This document shows, piece by piece, positions 1-9,447 of a stretch of DNA of 64,000 nt. Numbering within the stretch: the stretch's first letter is position 1; each line of letters opens with the position of its first letter. The position numbers were made by a program, and so were the translations under genes. This DNA is from an uncultured Burkholderiaceae bacterium (GTDB lineage Bacteria; Pseudomonadota; Gammaproteobacteria; Burkholderiales; Burkholderiaceae_B): NCBI GenBank assembly GCA_937888805.1, contig CALBEY010000070.1:26608-90607 (forward strand), written 5' to 3'. A model generated the notes under the pieces. The model made no database searches and had not been told where the DNA came from. It was given only the letters and a program-made list of their open reading frames with translations.

Positions 1-744
1 CGACGCCAAGTTGGCGTCAATCAGGTCGTGTCAGGGGTATCGTTTGAGCTGCGGCGTGGTCAGACTTTGGCGCTGCTTGGTGGGTCTGGTTGCGGCAAAA
101 CAACCGTCGCCAAAACGCTGTTACGGCTTCTTGACGGCACTGCTGTCGCCTCTGGTGTGGTTAAGCTATTAGGCGCTGACCTGCTCGGGGCAAACAGACA
201 AGCCTTGCTGGCGCTGCGTGCGGCCATTCAGATTGTTTTCCAGGATCCGTTCGCGTCGCTGGATCCACGGATGCGAGTCGGTGAAATCTTAGAAGAAGGG
301 GTTGCGGCACTGTTGCCTGGTTTTTCGCAAAGTGAGCGGCAAGCGCGCGTTATTAAACTTTTGACTCGTGTGGGACTACCCCCTGACACGGCCACTCGAT
401 ATCCGCATGAGTTTTCTGGTGGACAACGCCAACGCATTGCGATTGCTCGGGCCTTGGCCGTTGAGCCCCGTGTTTTGATACTCGATGAGCCGACCTCGGC
501 ACTTGATGTGTCGGTCCAAGCGCAAATTCTTGACCTGTTGCGCGACTTACAGCACGAGACTGGCATGGCCTACTTATTTATTACGCACAACTTTGGGGTT
601 GTGGAATACTTTGCCGATGAGGTGGCTATCATGGACGCTGGTGAGATAGTGGAGCAAGGCACTGCCGAAAAGGTGCTGAACCACGCCAGTCATCCCGTGA
701 CCCAAAGACTGCTTGAGTCTGTTCCGCGATTGACCTTTGGCTAG
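1..744 (+). CDS. Oligopeptide-type ABC transporter ATP-binding protein (5' truncated)
   Basis: This is the C-terminal part of an ABC ATPase; the frame is open to the first base of the window, so the start lies outside. The GTG at 28 is not a credible start because the conserved beta-strand before it is coded upstream. Visible are Walker A (GGSGCGKT), the Q-loop (VFQDP), the signature FSGGQRQR, Walker B (ILDEPTSALD) and the switch histidine (ITHNFG). The ending with ESVPRL and the sequence style match the DppF/OppF group or the second half of a YejF-type double ATPase that powers peptide import at the inner membrane. The missing upstream part prevents choosing between these. Confidence 0.9.
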   Translation, partial: RRQVGVNQVVSGVSFELRRGQTLALLGGSGCGKTTVAKTLLRLLDGTAVASGVVKLLGADLLGANRQALLALRAAIQIVFQDPFASLDPRMRVGEILEEGVAALLPGFSQSERQARVIKLLTRVGLPPDTATRYPHEFSGGQRQRIAIARALAVEPRVLILDEPTSALDVSVQAQILDLLRDLQHETGMAYLFITHNFGVVEYFADEVAIMDAGEIVEQGTAEKVLNHASHPVTQRLLESVPRLTFG

Positions 745-806
745 AAAGGTTAGCCTATACTTAAGCTCAGTCTTGAAATTGTCAAAGATGCCCCTAGATA
801 ATGAAC

Positions 807-1268
807 ATGTCTTACAAAGTTTTTAACCTCCAATGCGAATCGGGCCACCTTTTTGAAGGTTGGTTTGCGTCGCATGATGATTATGATGATCAAGAAAGCC
901 GAGGTTTGTTGAGTTGCCCAATCTGTCAAAGTGCCTCAATTCAAAAAATGCCGTCGGCACCACGATTGAATTTTGGTAAGGGCTTGGCGCCTGCTGGCAC
1001 TGCTGCGCCCATGTCGGGTATGCCAGTGACTCAAAACGAACAATTTCAATTGCAGGCCCATGCTTTGCAACAGATACGTGCCTTAATCACCTCGACAGAG
1101 AACGTTGGCGCCCAGTTTGCTGACGAAGCCAGACGAATTCATGAGGGTGAGTCCGAGCAGAGAGCCATCCGAGGGACAGCCACACACCAAGAGTGCGCCG
1201 AGCTGCTAGAAGAAGGCATCGCGGTGGTGGGCATTCCCGAGTTTCTAACAGGTGAACAGCTGCAATAA
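807..1268 (+). CDS. DUF1178 family protein
   Basis: This is a small cytoplasmic protein of unknown function, about 153 residues. The N-terminus has the family pattern KVFNLQCESGHLFEGWF followed by a CPIC motif, which looks like a zinc-ribbon-like metal site (Cys, His, Cys-x2-Cys). The rest is helical and acidic. An ATG at 801 is in frame; 807 was chosen because family members begin two or three residues before the KVF motif, and neither start has a clear ribosome binding site. The gene lies 62 bp after the ABC ATPase on the same strand and could be transcribed with it. Confidence 0.8.
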   Translation: MSYKVFNLQCESGHLFEGWFASHDDYDDQESRGLLSCPICQSASIQKMPSAPRLNFGKGLAPAGTAAPMSGMPVTQNEQFQLQAHALQQIRALITSTENVGAQFADEARRIHEGESEQRAIRGTATHQECAELLEEGIAVVGIPEFLTGEQLQ

Positions 1269-1312
1269 GCGTACTGTTGGATTGAGTATTAAATGATCTG
1301 TCTAAGATTTGT

Positions 1313-1338
1313 CCAGCCTCATTGAGATCTGAGGCTGG
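1313..1338. terminator. Hairpin between convergent genes, possible bidirectional terminator
   Basis: A perfect 9-bp inverted repeat, CCAGCCTCA and TGAGGCTGG around an 8-nt loop, sits between the convergent ends of the DUF1178 gene and efp. Neither side has a strong T-run, so termination would be weak or factor-assisted. Confidence 0.5.
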
Positions 1339-1371
1339 TTAAATCGAGAAACTGAAGACTTAAATTAGAAA

Positions 1372-1929
1372 TCACATCACGCGGCTGCGGTATTCGCCCG
1401 TGCGAGTGTCGATTTCAATTTTGTCACCAATGTCACAAAAAAGCGGTACTGGCAACTGGTAGCCGGTATTGATGGTGGCAGGCTTCATGACTTTGCCTGA
1501 AGTGTCACCTCGAACAGCGGGTTCAGTGTAGGTGATTTCACGCACGACCAGTGTCGGCATTTCAACAGAAATCGCACGACCTTCGTAAAACACCACTTCG
1601 ACTTTCATGGCGTCTTCAATGTAGTGGAGTGCGTCGCCCATGCTGTCGGCTTCTACTTCATACTGGTTGTATTCTTCGTCCATGAAAGCGTACATGGGGT
1701 CGGCAAAGTAAGAGTAAGTGCATTCTTTGCGATCGAGCATAACAATATCGAATTTCTCATCGGCTTTGTAAACCGATTCGCTACCTGAGCCGCTGAGCAG
1801 GTTTTTAAATTTCAACTTGACCACAGCTGAGCTTCGGCCAGACTTGTTGTATTCCGCGCGCTGCACAACGAGGGGTTCCCCGTTGACCATCACCACATTA
1901 CCAACGCGTAATTCGTGCGCTGTTTTCAT
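1372..1929 (-). CDS. efp: Translation elongation factor P, Arg32 type
   Basis: EF-P binds ribosomes stalled at consecutive prolines and stimulates peptide bond formation. The protein is 185 residues, the usual length, with the three-barrel architecture (KOW-like N-terminal domain, then two OB-type domains). The tip of the first domain reads NKSGRSS, which places Arg at residue 32 where other bacteria carry a modified lysine. Arg32 is the known target of rhamnosylation by EarP, and earP lies directly upstream on the same strand with a 77-bp gap. A GGAG sequence precedes the ATG. Factor and modifier adjacent leave little doubt about the assignment. Confidence 0.97.
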   Translation of the reverse strand: MKTAHELRVGNVVMVNGEPLVVQRAEYNKSGRSSAVVKLKFKNLLSGSGSESVYKADEKFDIVMLDRKECTYSYFADPMYAFMDEEYNQYEVEADSMGDALHYIEDAMKVEVVFYEGRAISVEMPTLVVREITYTEPAVRGDTSGKVMKPATINTGYQLPVPLFCDIGDKIEIDTRTGEYRSRVM

Positions 1930-2006
1930 ATAAAAACTCCGACGTTAGAGGACCTGCCCATCGACAGGTGTAGGCAGATGTTGCAGAGCCGCTAGTTTAC
2001 CGTTTC

Positions 2007-3176
2007 TTAGCCCGATCTGTGGTCTGGTTGCCATTGACAGCTTAATTCGTCTAGTTCGCTTGCCAGATCAGGCGCTTGAACCAAGGCCTGGCTTAAGTTT
2101 TCGCTGGCGCACTGCCAGTCAAACCAAAGGGGATGCGTAAGAGTTTGACTGAGAATGTGCGCCAGCGGTGGTGTTGCATCGCCAGCGGTGTGGCCAAGTG
2201 TTGACTCGGTAACCCAAAGCCGCAGGGCCGTTTGAACCTGGCTCGGTAGGCTTGTCCTAGCCAGCCAGGCATTTAGTTTGATTTTGTGTGTTTCCTCACC
2301 CTGAGGGTAGACATGCCATATAAAAGGGCGTTTGGCCCAGATGGCGCGTACAAATGAGTCTTCACCCCGAACGATGTTGAAGTCCATGCTCCAAAGCAGG
2401 CAATCGTACTCGGGTTGAGAAAGAAATGGGATCGCTTGCCAGATGATGTGCTCTGGTGGCTTAAAGTCTTTGGGAAGACGATCAAAGGAGGCGTTTCCGG
2501 GTGCCAGCACGATAGCGGGCTGATCAGTCAACGCCAGCGCACCCAAAAGCTTGTCAACAGGCGCGTTTTCATAAGCAAATAAGCTCACCAGCCTCGTACG
2601 CTGTCTTTGCTCTGGGGTTAGAGACACGCCCATGGCGCTTAACCATTGCAGTTGTTGCGAGATGTCTGACTGCCATGCGTCTCGTTGTGCAATCAGCCCT
2701 GCCTCACGCAATAAACCGCCAGTTCCAGTTTCAAAACCTGGGAAAAAGAAAATGGGTGCCAAGCCATCTTGCCTTGGTGACGATCGACCATGAAACTCGC
2801 GTACCCATGGTTCGGCACTGAGGTACTCGAGTTGGAACCAGATGGGGGGTGTGGGACGGCACATCTTCGTGATGAAGGCCGCTGGTAGTTCGCAAGAGAA
2901 GCCAGCAATCACCACATCGTTTGGTTGTACAGAGGCCATCAAAAGATCGGATGGATTATCAGACCAGTGGCAAATTGAGATGCCTTCGATGTCCTGCACA
3001 CGGTTTTGAATGTCTAAGTTCGGCAACATTCGGGCTAGCGCACTGGTGTTGTCAACCCACAATCGAATGGACCAATTTTTCTCAACGTTGAGTTGTCGAG
3101 CCAGTCGCCACATCACACCGATGTCGCCGAGGTTGTCGATAACTCGACAGAAAAGGTCGGCGCGAATCTGGCGCAT
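2007..3176 (-). CDS. earP: EF-P arginine-32 rhamnosyltransferase
   Basis: EarP transfers rhamnose from dTDP-rhamnose to Arg32 of EF-P, which is needed for EF-P activity. The protein (389 residues, usual family length) begins with the signature VIDNLGDIGVMWRLARQL and contains FQLEYLSAEPWV and FFFPGFETGTGGLLRE, all typical of the DUF2331/EarP family with a GT-B fold. It sits between the DUF2863 gene (8-bp gap upstream) and efp (downstream), so the three leftward genes probably share a transcript. A dTDP-rhamnose pathway is not present in this window and must be elsewhere. Confidence 0.96.
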   Translation of the reverse strand: MRQIRADLFCRVIDNLGDIGVMWRLARQLNVEKNWSIRLWVDNTSALARMLPNLDIQNRVQDIEGISICHWSDNPSDLLMASVQPNDVVIAGFSCELPAAFITKMCRPTPPIWFQLEYLSAEPWVREFHGRSSPRQDGLAPIFFFPGFETGTGGLLREAGLIAQRDAWQSDISQQLQWLSAMGVSLTPEQRQRTRLVSLFAYENAPVDKLLGALALTDQPAIVLAPGNASFDRLPKDFKPPEHIIWQAIPFLSQPEYDCLLWSMDFNIVRGEDSFVRAIWAKRPFIWHVYPQGEETHKIKLNAWLARTSLPSQVQTALRLWVTESTLGHTAGDATPPLAHILSQTLTHPLWFDWQCASENLSQALVQAPDLASELDELSCQWQPDHRSG

Positions 3177-3184
3177 TCAAGCCG

Positions 3185-4381
3185 CTAGTGAAAATGAGCG
3201 GGCGCGTGCGCGGCTTCTTCGGGAAGCTCGGCGTGAACCAACTCGCCCAAAGGATTGGGAAACAGTGGGGCGCCGCAGTCGTCGCAATACTCAGGCGCCA
3301 CAATGCCTGGTAGGCGCCTGATATCTCGGATTCCTGATTCTCGCAGCACCGCAGCAATTTCGTCGATGGTGTCCACAATCATTAAGTTGTTTTCAGAAGG
3401 GCTATCTTCACGACCAAAGACAGGCCAAACAGTGCCATAAATCACATCGGTGTGTGTCTGCAGGCTGTAACCCACCCGGTATTCATCGGCTTTCTGTTCA
3501 CCCATCCCGATGATGGTGGCACGGATGCCTGAGGCTGGAATTTCGAGCGCGTTTTGTAGCCAGTGTGATGCAGCCCTAATAGCGATCGGTCGAATATGCT
3601 TATCAGCGTCACGCATGCTGACGTAGTAAGCATCGGGCAGCAACACTTCAAACTGGCAACCTGCTAGAAGATTACCCAGCACTGGGCTGCTGGCAGCCTT
3701 CCACATCGCCAAGCACTGTTCACGCGTGGTTTTTTCGTCGCTTTGCCATTTAAAAAAAGGTTTTCCTTTTGGCACAGCCAGTGCCATCACGAGATGTTTG
3801 GCGTCAGCGAGCATGCCAGGAAGCGCCATGGCGGCATTGGGTGTTGGGATGCTCGTTTTGGTGCCCATGGCCGATTGACCAAGCTTATGCAGCCAAATCC
3901 ACGTTTGGACAAAAGAGCGGGGCATTTCATCCAAGCCGATCAACTGGCCAACAGCAGCCAAATTCACATCAGGCGCCAAAATACAATCTTGCAAAGCACC
4001 CGTTAACGCCAACAATTCGCGCTCTGAAAGAATGCCCTTGGGTAACTGGTAACGTGTCCAAACCGCAAATGGAGCTGTGATTAACAGCACGTCGTGGCCA
4101 AGCGCCTCATGTGTTGCGGTAAATGATTCGGTGTGGGTTTCAGTTTGCTCTAACAACACTTCAAAAGCGTCAGGATCATGTTCAGATAAGTGTTCTAGTG
4201 CGTTCTCAAGGGCAGTGTCTTGGCCCGCTTTCAAAAGTTTGCAGAGCAAGATTTCGATTTCTGACTCCCAGTACTGATCCTCCATTCGGCTGCCAGAGGC
4301 GTGAAGGGACTGGCATAAGAACATGAGACGCGCAGCGTCTCGGGGAAGGCGATGGGCTGAAGATCGAGGGGATTTGGCCAT
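3185..4381 (-). CDS. DUF2863 family protein
   Basis: This is a protein of about 398 residues with the features of the DUF2863 family, found mostly in Burkholderiales. No catalytic motif is recognisable. Near the C-terminus there is a CDDCGAPLF motif that resembles half of a zinc ribbon, followed by a His-rich tail. The ATG at 4381 was preferred to an upstream in-frame GTG at 4390. The gene is the first of the tight leftward group DUF2863-earP-efp, with only 8 bp between it and earP. This may mean a link to translation, but that is inference from position alone. Confidence 0.8.
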   Translation of the reverse strand: MAKSPRSSAHRLPRDAARLMFLCQSLHASGSRMEDQYWESEIEILLCKLLKAGQDTALENALEHLSEHDPDAFEVLLEQTETHTESFTATHEALGHDVLLITAPFAVWTRYQLPKGILSERELLALTGALQDCILAPDVNLAAVGQLIGLDEMPRSFVQTWIWLHKLGQSAMGTKTSIPTPNAAMALPGMLADAKHLVMALAVPKGKPFFKWQSDEKTTREQCLAMWKAASSPVLGNLLAGCQFEVLLPDAYYVSMRDADKHIRPIAIRAASHWLQNALEIPASGIRATIIGMGEQKADEYRVGYSLQTHTDVIYGTVWPVFGREDSPSENNLMIVDTIDEIAAVLRESGIRDIRRLPGIVAPEYCDDCGAPLFPNPLGELVHAELPEEAAHAPAHFH

Positions 4382-4421
4382 AGGACGCACAAGGCAGTAA
4401 GTCGTTCAGTGAGAGATTAGT

Positions 4422-5297
4422 TTACTCTGTCGCGAGCAGTTGTTCGATGAATGCCTTGGCGCCTCTGGATTGTCGCTCTAGAGGCGGCAAAAGGATCCGA
4501 ATCATGCGAATAAGTGACGGTTTTAATGGCACACCAATCAACTCGCTGTTTTCATGCTTAAGCGAGAGTTCAGACACAAAACCCACCCCAAGGCCAGCGC
4601 GCACCCCTTGCTTGACCCCTTCAACGCCGGCAAGCTCTAAGTAGTCGGTCAGGCGAACATCAATGGCGTCAAAGGCTTTCATCACCATGTGTCGCACACC
4701 AGATCCATCTTCACGCATGACCAGTGACTGATCGGCCAGCGCTGAGAGGTTGATTAAAGGTTGCTTGGCAAGTGGGTGGTCATGGCGCAGCACCGCCACA
4801 ACTTCATCAGTCTGCCATTCGATCGCGCGATGGTTGGCAATCCGCTGCGTTTGTACTTCGCCTTCAATGACAGCCAAATCCAAATCGGCCAAACGATTAA
4901 GAACCTCAGTGGTATTGCCTGTCACCAGCTGAACACTAATGCCCGGATATTGCGTTTTGAATTGGGCGACAGCCTCTGGTAAGAGATAACTCGCTGGGGT
5001 GGTGCTGGCACCGATACGCAACAAGCCCGTTTGTAGGGTGCGCGCCGAATGGCGTTGATCCCGCGCTTGTCGCATGCTCTCACGCAGTTGGGTCGCAACC
5101 CCCAAAAGCCGCAGGCCAGCTGGTGTCAACGAAATGCCTCTGCCTGCCCGGTAATAGAGCGCTTCACCAAAGGATACTTGTAATGCTTGTAATTGCCCCG
5201 AGACGGCAGGCTGCGATAGATGCAAGGCGTTGGCTGCGCGGCTGATGTTTAAGTGCTCAGCGACGTGGCTAAACGTAATCAGTTGCTCAGGCGTCAT
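4422..5297 (-). CDS. LysR-family transcriptional regulator
   Basis: The protein has 291 residues with an N-terminal winged helix-turn-helix (about residues 1-60, including ISRAANALHLSQPAVSGQL) and a C-terminal periplasmic-binding-type effector domain. It is transcribed away from the yeiH-like gene across a 100-bp AT-rich gap, the classical layout for a LysR regulator controlling its divergent neighbour. In several bacteria a LysR protein (YeiE) is paired with YeiH, and the same pairing is seen here. The effector cannot be read from the sequence; a sulfur anion is a reasonable guess from the partner gene. Confidence 0.9.
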   Translation of the reverse strand: MTPEQLITFSHVAEHLNISRAANALHLSQPAVSGQLQALQVSFGEALYYRAGRGISLTPAGLRLLGVATQLRESMRQARDQRHSARTLQTGLLRIGASTTPASYLLPEAVAQFKTQYPGISVQLVTGNTTEVLNRLADLDLAVIEGEVQTQRIANHRAIEWQTDEVVAVLRHDHPLAKQPLINLSALADQSLVMREDGSGVRHMVMKAFDAIDVRLTDYLELAGVEGVKQGVRAGLGVGFVSELSLKHENSELIGVPLKPSLIRMIRILLPPLERQSRGAKAFIEQLLATE

Positions 5298-5397
5298 GTG
5301 TTAGCAATATAGGAATATCAAATATTTAGTATCAATAATAACAGCTTTAGTGATGATATTTATCGGCTTAGGATGACTGTATTGTTTAAGGAACAAC

Positions 5398-6432
5398 ATG
5401 ACCTCTGTACCATCATCTGGCGTGCCGGCTTGGCGCGATAAATTTAACGGCGTCTTTTTTGTTGGGTTGTTGGCACTCGCTGTGGTGCAACTGGCCCAAA
5501 TCCCAGCGATCAAATCATTTGGCATCAGCCCATTGGTGATCGGTATCGTCTGTGGGATGCTCTATGGCAATTTCTTCAAAGGGGCCATGCCAGCTGATTG
5601 GGGTGTGGGCGTGCACTTTACGGCCCGAAAGCTACTTCGCGTGGCGGTGGCGCTTTACGGTTTAAATATCAGTGTGCAGCAGATCGTTGAAGTGGGGTTG
5701 CCTGGCGTGGTGGTTGCGATTGGTGTGGCGGTGAGCGTCTTGGCGCTCGGTACTTGGCTGGGAACCCATTGGCTAGGTTTAGACCGGGACACCTCAATGC
5801 TGACCGCAGCCGGTAGTGCCATTTGCGGGGCGGCGGCAGTGCTGGCGTTTGAATCAACCTTACGCTCAGAACCCCATAAAAGTGCCGTAGCGGTTGCAAC
5901 CGTGGTGCTTTTTGGCACCATCTCAATGTTTCTGTATCCGGTTTTGTTTCGGATGGGTTGGTTAGGCTTTGACGGCCAATCCATCGGGATATTTTTGGGT
6001 GGCAGTATTCATGAAGTGGCACAAGTGGTGGCTGCTGCCAGTAACATTGACCCGGCTACGACTGAAGTCGCCACGATTGTCAAAATGACCCGAGTGGCAC
6101 TGCTTGTGCCTTTGCTATTGGTGATTGGACTGTGGCTGCAGCGCCGTGACACCCAAGCCACAGGCTCAAAGGCGTCGTTACCTGTGCCTTGGTTTGCCAT
6201 TTTCTTTTTGGTTTTTGCCTTGGTGAATTCAGCCAATATCATCCCCACCGAACCATTGGCGATGTTGCGTGCATTTGATATTTTCTTGCTCACCATGGCC
6301 ATGACAGCGCTGGGCATGGAGACGCGTTTTACTCAAATGAAGCAAGCTGGCCCAAGGGTGCTGGCCTTGGCAGCGATTTTGTTTGTGGTTTTGTTTGGTG
6401 TGACAAGCCTGCTGGTTCACTGGGTCGCATAG
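5398..6432 (+). CDS. yeiH: YeiH/UPF0324 family putative sulfate exporter
   Basis: This is an integral inner-membrane protein of 344 residues with about ten hydrophobic segments. It has the UPF0324 pattern, including GLNISVQQIVEVG, GSAICGAAAVLAFE and GGSIHEVAQVVAAAS. The family is annotated as putative sulfate exporters, but transport has been shown for few members. It is divergent from a LysR regulator that probably controls it, and is followed by its own hairpin terminator. A wider role in export of sulfonate-derived sulfur compounds is possible. Confidence 0.88.
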   Translation: MTSVPSSGVPAWRDKFNGVFFVGLLALAVVQLAQIPAIKSFGISPLVIGIVCGMLYGNFFKGAMPADWGVGVHFTARKLLRVAVALYGLNISVQQIVEVGLPGVVVAIGVAVSVLALGTWLGTHWLGLDRDTSMLTAAGSAICGAAAVLAFESTLRSEPHKSAVAVATVVLFGTISMFLYPVLFRMGWLGFDGQSIGIFLGGSIHEVAQVVAAASNIDPATTEVATIVKMTRVALLVPLLLVIGLWLQRRDTQATGSKASLPVPWFAIFFLVFALVNSANIIPTEPLAMLRAFDIFLLTMAMTALGMETRFTQMKQAGPRVLALAAILFVVLFGVTSLLVHWVA

Positions 6433-6442
6433 TGGCAAATTT

Positions 6443-6478
6443 CCAGCAAGCCGGCTGCTTGCCGACTTGCTGGTTTTT
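6443..6478 (+). terminator. Rho-independent terminator after yeiH
   Basis: The arms CCAGCAAG (6443-6450) and CTTGCTGG (6466-6473) enclose a second CGGC/GCCG stem, and five T follow. It starts 10 bp after the yeiH stop and lies just before the convergent end of acnA. Confidence 0.85.
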
Positions 6479-6482
6479 GAGC

Positions 6483-9188
6483 CTATGCGTCAAGCAGGTC
6501 GCGCAGCACAAATGGCAAGATTCCCCCATGCCGGTAGTAGTCGACTTCAATTGGGGTGTCGATGCGCAACAAAACACGCACACGGTCAATTTGGCCATTG
6601 CTGCGATGAATGACCAGCGTGATGTCTTGCCGCGGGGTGATGGCGCCGGTAAGCCCCTCAATATCGAATGTCTCTGAACCGGTAATGGCAAGGCTCTGGA
6701 CAGTGTCATTGCCTTTGAATTGCAACGGTAATACGCCCATACCCACCAAGTTACTGCGATGAATGCGCTCGAAACTTTTAGCAATGACAGCCTTAACACC
6801 CAACAGCATCGTTCCTTTCGCGGCCCAGTCACGCGAAGAACCAGTGCCATATTCTTCACCGCCAAAGACCACAGTTGGTGTTCCAGCGGTTTGATAGGCC
6901 ATGGCAGCATCGAATATCGAGACTTGCTCACCAGAGGGTTGCATTAAGGTGTCGCCACCCTCAAAGCGACTGCCATCAGCACGCAGGGCAATCATGAGGT
7001 TTTTGATACGAACGTTGGCAAAGGTGCCTCGCATCATGACTTCATGATTGCCGCGCCGTGATCCGTAGCTATTGAAGTCGGGTTTCTTGACGCCATGGTT
7101 GAGAAGCCACTGACCGGCAGGTGAGGTGTCTTTGATCGAGCCGGCTGGAGAAATGTGGTCCGTTGTGACAGAGTCCCCAAAAATCCCCAAGACCCGGGCG
7201 CCCTGAATGGGCACAATGGGGTCAGGTTCAGTGGTGAATTTTTCAAAGAAGGGGGGCTCGGCAATGTAAGTCGATTCGGGCCAGTTGTAATGCTCGCCTG
7301 ATACCCCTTTGATATTTTGCCAAAGCTTGCCGGGGTTCTTTTTTACGTTTTCGTAATTACTGCGAAACACGTTGGGGTCCAGCGCAAAACCCATGAGTGC
7401 ATTGATCTCATCGGTCGTGGGCCAAATATCACCCAACCAAACATCGCCATGCTTGCCGCGGCCAACAGGCTCTGTCATTAAGTCTCGGCGCATGGTGCCA
7501 GCCAATGCGTAGGCAAGCACCAGGGGTGGTGATGCCAGGAAGTTGGCTTTGATGTTGGGATGGATGCGCGCTTCAAAGTTACGGTTGCCAGACAGCACCG
7601 CCGCACAAATCAGGTCTTGTTCAGCGATGGTGCTACCAATGTCTGTGGCCAAGTCGCCCGAGTTGCCAATACAAGTGGTGCAGCCATAAGCCGCCACATC
7701 AAAACCCAGCTTCTCTAAGTAAGGCAGTAGCTTGGTGCGGCGCAGGTAGTCAGTCACAACGCGCGATCCGGGTGCGAGGGATGTTTTAACGTGGTCGGGA
7801 ATGGTGAGGCCGGCTTTGACTGCTTTCTTTGCCATGAGGCCTGCTGCCAGCATCACACTGGGGTTTGAGGTATTGGTGCACGAGGTGATGGCGGCGATCA
7901 GAATATCGCCATTGCGCAAGGTACGACCCGTCGATGTGGTGAAAGTCTTGTCGAGTTTATCGGTGGCTTGATTAAAGCCGTTTTCGGTGATCGGCTTAGA
8001 AAACAAATCATCAAATGTTTTTTGCACATGACCGAGTTCAATTCGGTCCTGTGGACGCTTGGGCCCCGCCAAAGAGGGCGCGATGGTCCCGAGATCCATG
8101 GTCAAGTGTTTGGTGTAGGCAATATCGCCCGCTTTGGGAATGCCGAACATGCCTTGCGCTTTGAAATAGGCCCCCAGCGCATCGATTTCAGCATCGGTTC
8201 GTCCCGTGCCACGGAAATATTCAAGGGTTTTGTCATCAACAGGGAAAAACCCCATGGTGGCACCATACTCTGGCGCCATATTGGCTATGGTGGCCCGATC
8301 GGTCACCGACAGACTGGCAGTGCCTTCGCCATAAAACTCAACAAACTGACCCACTACTTTTTCTTGGCGCAGCATTTCGGTGATGGTGAGAACCAAGTCT
8401 GTGGCAGTGACGCCGCCGCGCATTTGCCCCTTTAGTTCGACACCCACCACGTCTGGCGTCAGCATGTAGACGGGCTGACCCAGCATGCCCGCTTCGGCTT
8501 CAATGCCGCCCACCCCCCAACCGACAACCCCGATGCCATTGATCATGGTAGTGTGGCTGTCAGTACCGACGAGCGTATCGGGATAGTAGATATTGGTTTT
8601 CTGATCGTGATGAACACCCCGTGCAAAGTACTCGAGGTTAACTTGGTGCACGATGCCAAAGCCAGGTGGCACGACGCTGAATGTGTTGAAAGCTTGCATG
8701 CCCCACTTTAAAAATTGATAGCGTTCTTTGTTGCGATCAAACTCGACCTTCATGTTCAGATCCAGAGAATCCTTCTTTCCAAAGTAATCGATCATGATCG
8801 AGTGATCGACCACCAAGTCAACGGGGACCAAGGGTTCGATGGACTTTGCGGACTTGCCAGTCTTGCGTGCGACCTCGCGCATGGCGGCCAAATCAGCCAG
8901 TAGCGGCACACCGGTGAAGTCCTGCAGCACGACGCGGGCAACTACAAAAGGGATTTCTGCTTCGCGCTTGGCATTGGGTTGCCATTGCGCCAGTTCTTTG
9001 ACATGCTGCTCAGTGACTTTTTTGCCATCACAGTGCCTTAAAACCGACTCCAGCACGATGCGTATTGAAACAGGCAATTGGCTGATATTCAGGCCGAGTG
9101 ATTTGCCTAGCGCAGGCAGAGAATAGAACTGGCCTTTTTGTTGACCAATCTTGAAAGACTTCAGGGCTTTGAAAGGATCGTGTCTCAT
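6483..9188 (-). CDS. acnA: Aconitate hydratase A
   Basis: This enzyme interconverts citrate and isocitrate in the TCA cycle using a [4Fe-4S] cluster. The protein (901 residues) has the AcnA/IRP domain order, with cluster ligands visible as C437 in [10 protein letters not shown] and C503/C506 in [11 protein letters not shown], and the swivel domain containing [16 protein letters not shown]. It is the last gene of the leftward series and is separated from acnB by a terminator and about 180 bp, so it probably has its own promoter. AcnA-type enzymes are usually the more oxidant-stable aconitase. A second (acnB) and third (acnD) family member lie nearby. Confidence 0.96.
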   Translation of the reverse strand: MRHDPFKALKSFKIGQQKGQFYSLPALGKSLGLNISQLPVSIRIVLESVLRHCDGKKVTEQHVKELAQWQPNAKREAEIPFVVARVVLQDFTGVPLLADLAAMREVARKTGKSAKSIEPLVPVDLVVDHSIMIDYFGKKDSLDLNMKVEFDRNKERYQFLKWGMQAFNTFSVVPPGFGIVHQVNLEYFARGVHHDQKTNIYYPDTLVGTDSHTTMINGIGVVGWGVGGIEAEAGMLGQPVYMLTPDVVGVELKGQMRGGVTATDLVLTITEMLRQEKVVGQFVEFYGEGTASLSVTDRATIANMAPEYGATMGFFPVDDKTLEYFRGTGRTDAEIDALGAYFKAQGMFGIPKAGDIAYTKHLTMDLGTIAPSLAGPKRPQDRIELGHVQKTFDDLFSKPITENGFNQATDKLDKTFTTSTGRTLRNGDILIAAITSCTNTSNPSVMLAAGLMAKKAVKAGLTIPDHVKTSLAPGSRVVTDYLRRTKLLPYLEKLGFDVAAYGCTTCIGNSGDLATDIGSTIAEQDLICAAVLSGNRNFEARIHPNIKANFLASPPLVLAYALAGTMRRDLMTEPVGRGKHGDVWLGDIWPTTDEINALMGFALDPNVFRSNYENVKKNPGKLWQNIKGVSGEHYNWPESTYIAEPPFFEKFTTEPDPIVPIQGARVLGIFGDSVTTDHISPAGSIKDTSPAGQWLLNHGVKKPDFNSYGSRRGNHEVMMRGTFANVRIKNLMIALRADGSRFEGGDTLMQPSGEQVSIFDAAMAYQTAGTPTVVFGGEEYGTGSSRDWAAKGTMLLGVKAVIAKSFERIHRSNLVGMGVLPLQFKGNDTVQSLAITGSETFDIEGLTGAITPRQDITLVIHRSNGQIDRVRVLLRIDTPIEVDYYRHGGILPFVLRDLLDA

Positions 9189-9371
9189 GTTGCGTCACTC
9201 CTTCTGTTGATATCTTCAGCATATATCACCAAGCCATGACTGTGCTGGCTCATGACTAGATCACTGGGGTATTGGGAACTAAGGCAGTTTTGCTGCCACC
9301 GTCAGTTTTCAAAAACGAGAATTTCGTCGGTACTTAACTGAAATTTTGAAATGGTGTGAAAGTCACCTATT

Positions 9372-9403
9372 AAAAAACCCACCGGGTTTAAAACCGGTGG
9401 GTT
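9372..9403 (-). terminator. Rho-independent terminator after acnB
   Basis: The inverted repeat AACCCACCGG (9376-9385) and CCGGTGGGTT (9394-9403) is followed on the minus strand by six T (9372-9377 as A on the plus strand). It ends acnB transcription. The rest of 9189-9447 is non-coding and should hold the acnA promoter, which I could not define. Confidence 0.9.
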
Positions 9404-9447
9404 GGATCCGCGCCAATTGACCGAGCGTTTTAGATCAATGTGATTGA

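Noticed and set aside
5298..5397. Possible LysR boxes in the LysR-yeiH gap
   Set aside because: The gap is AT-rich and contains several ATAT-type short palindromes, but no single T-N11-A site stands out.
7968..8435. 155-codon open frame antisense to acnA
   Set aside because: It lies wholly inside the acnA coding sequence, has no ribosome binding site or family features, and is explained by codon bias of the real gene.
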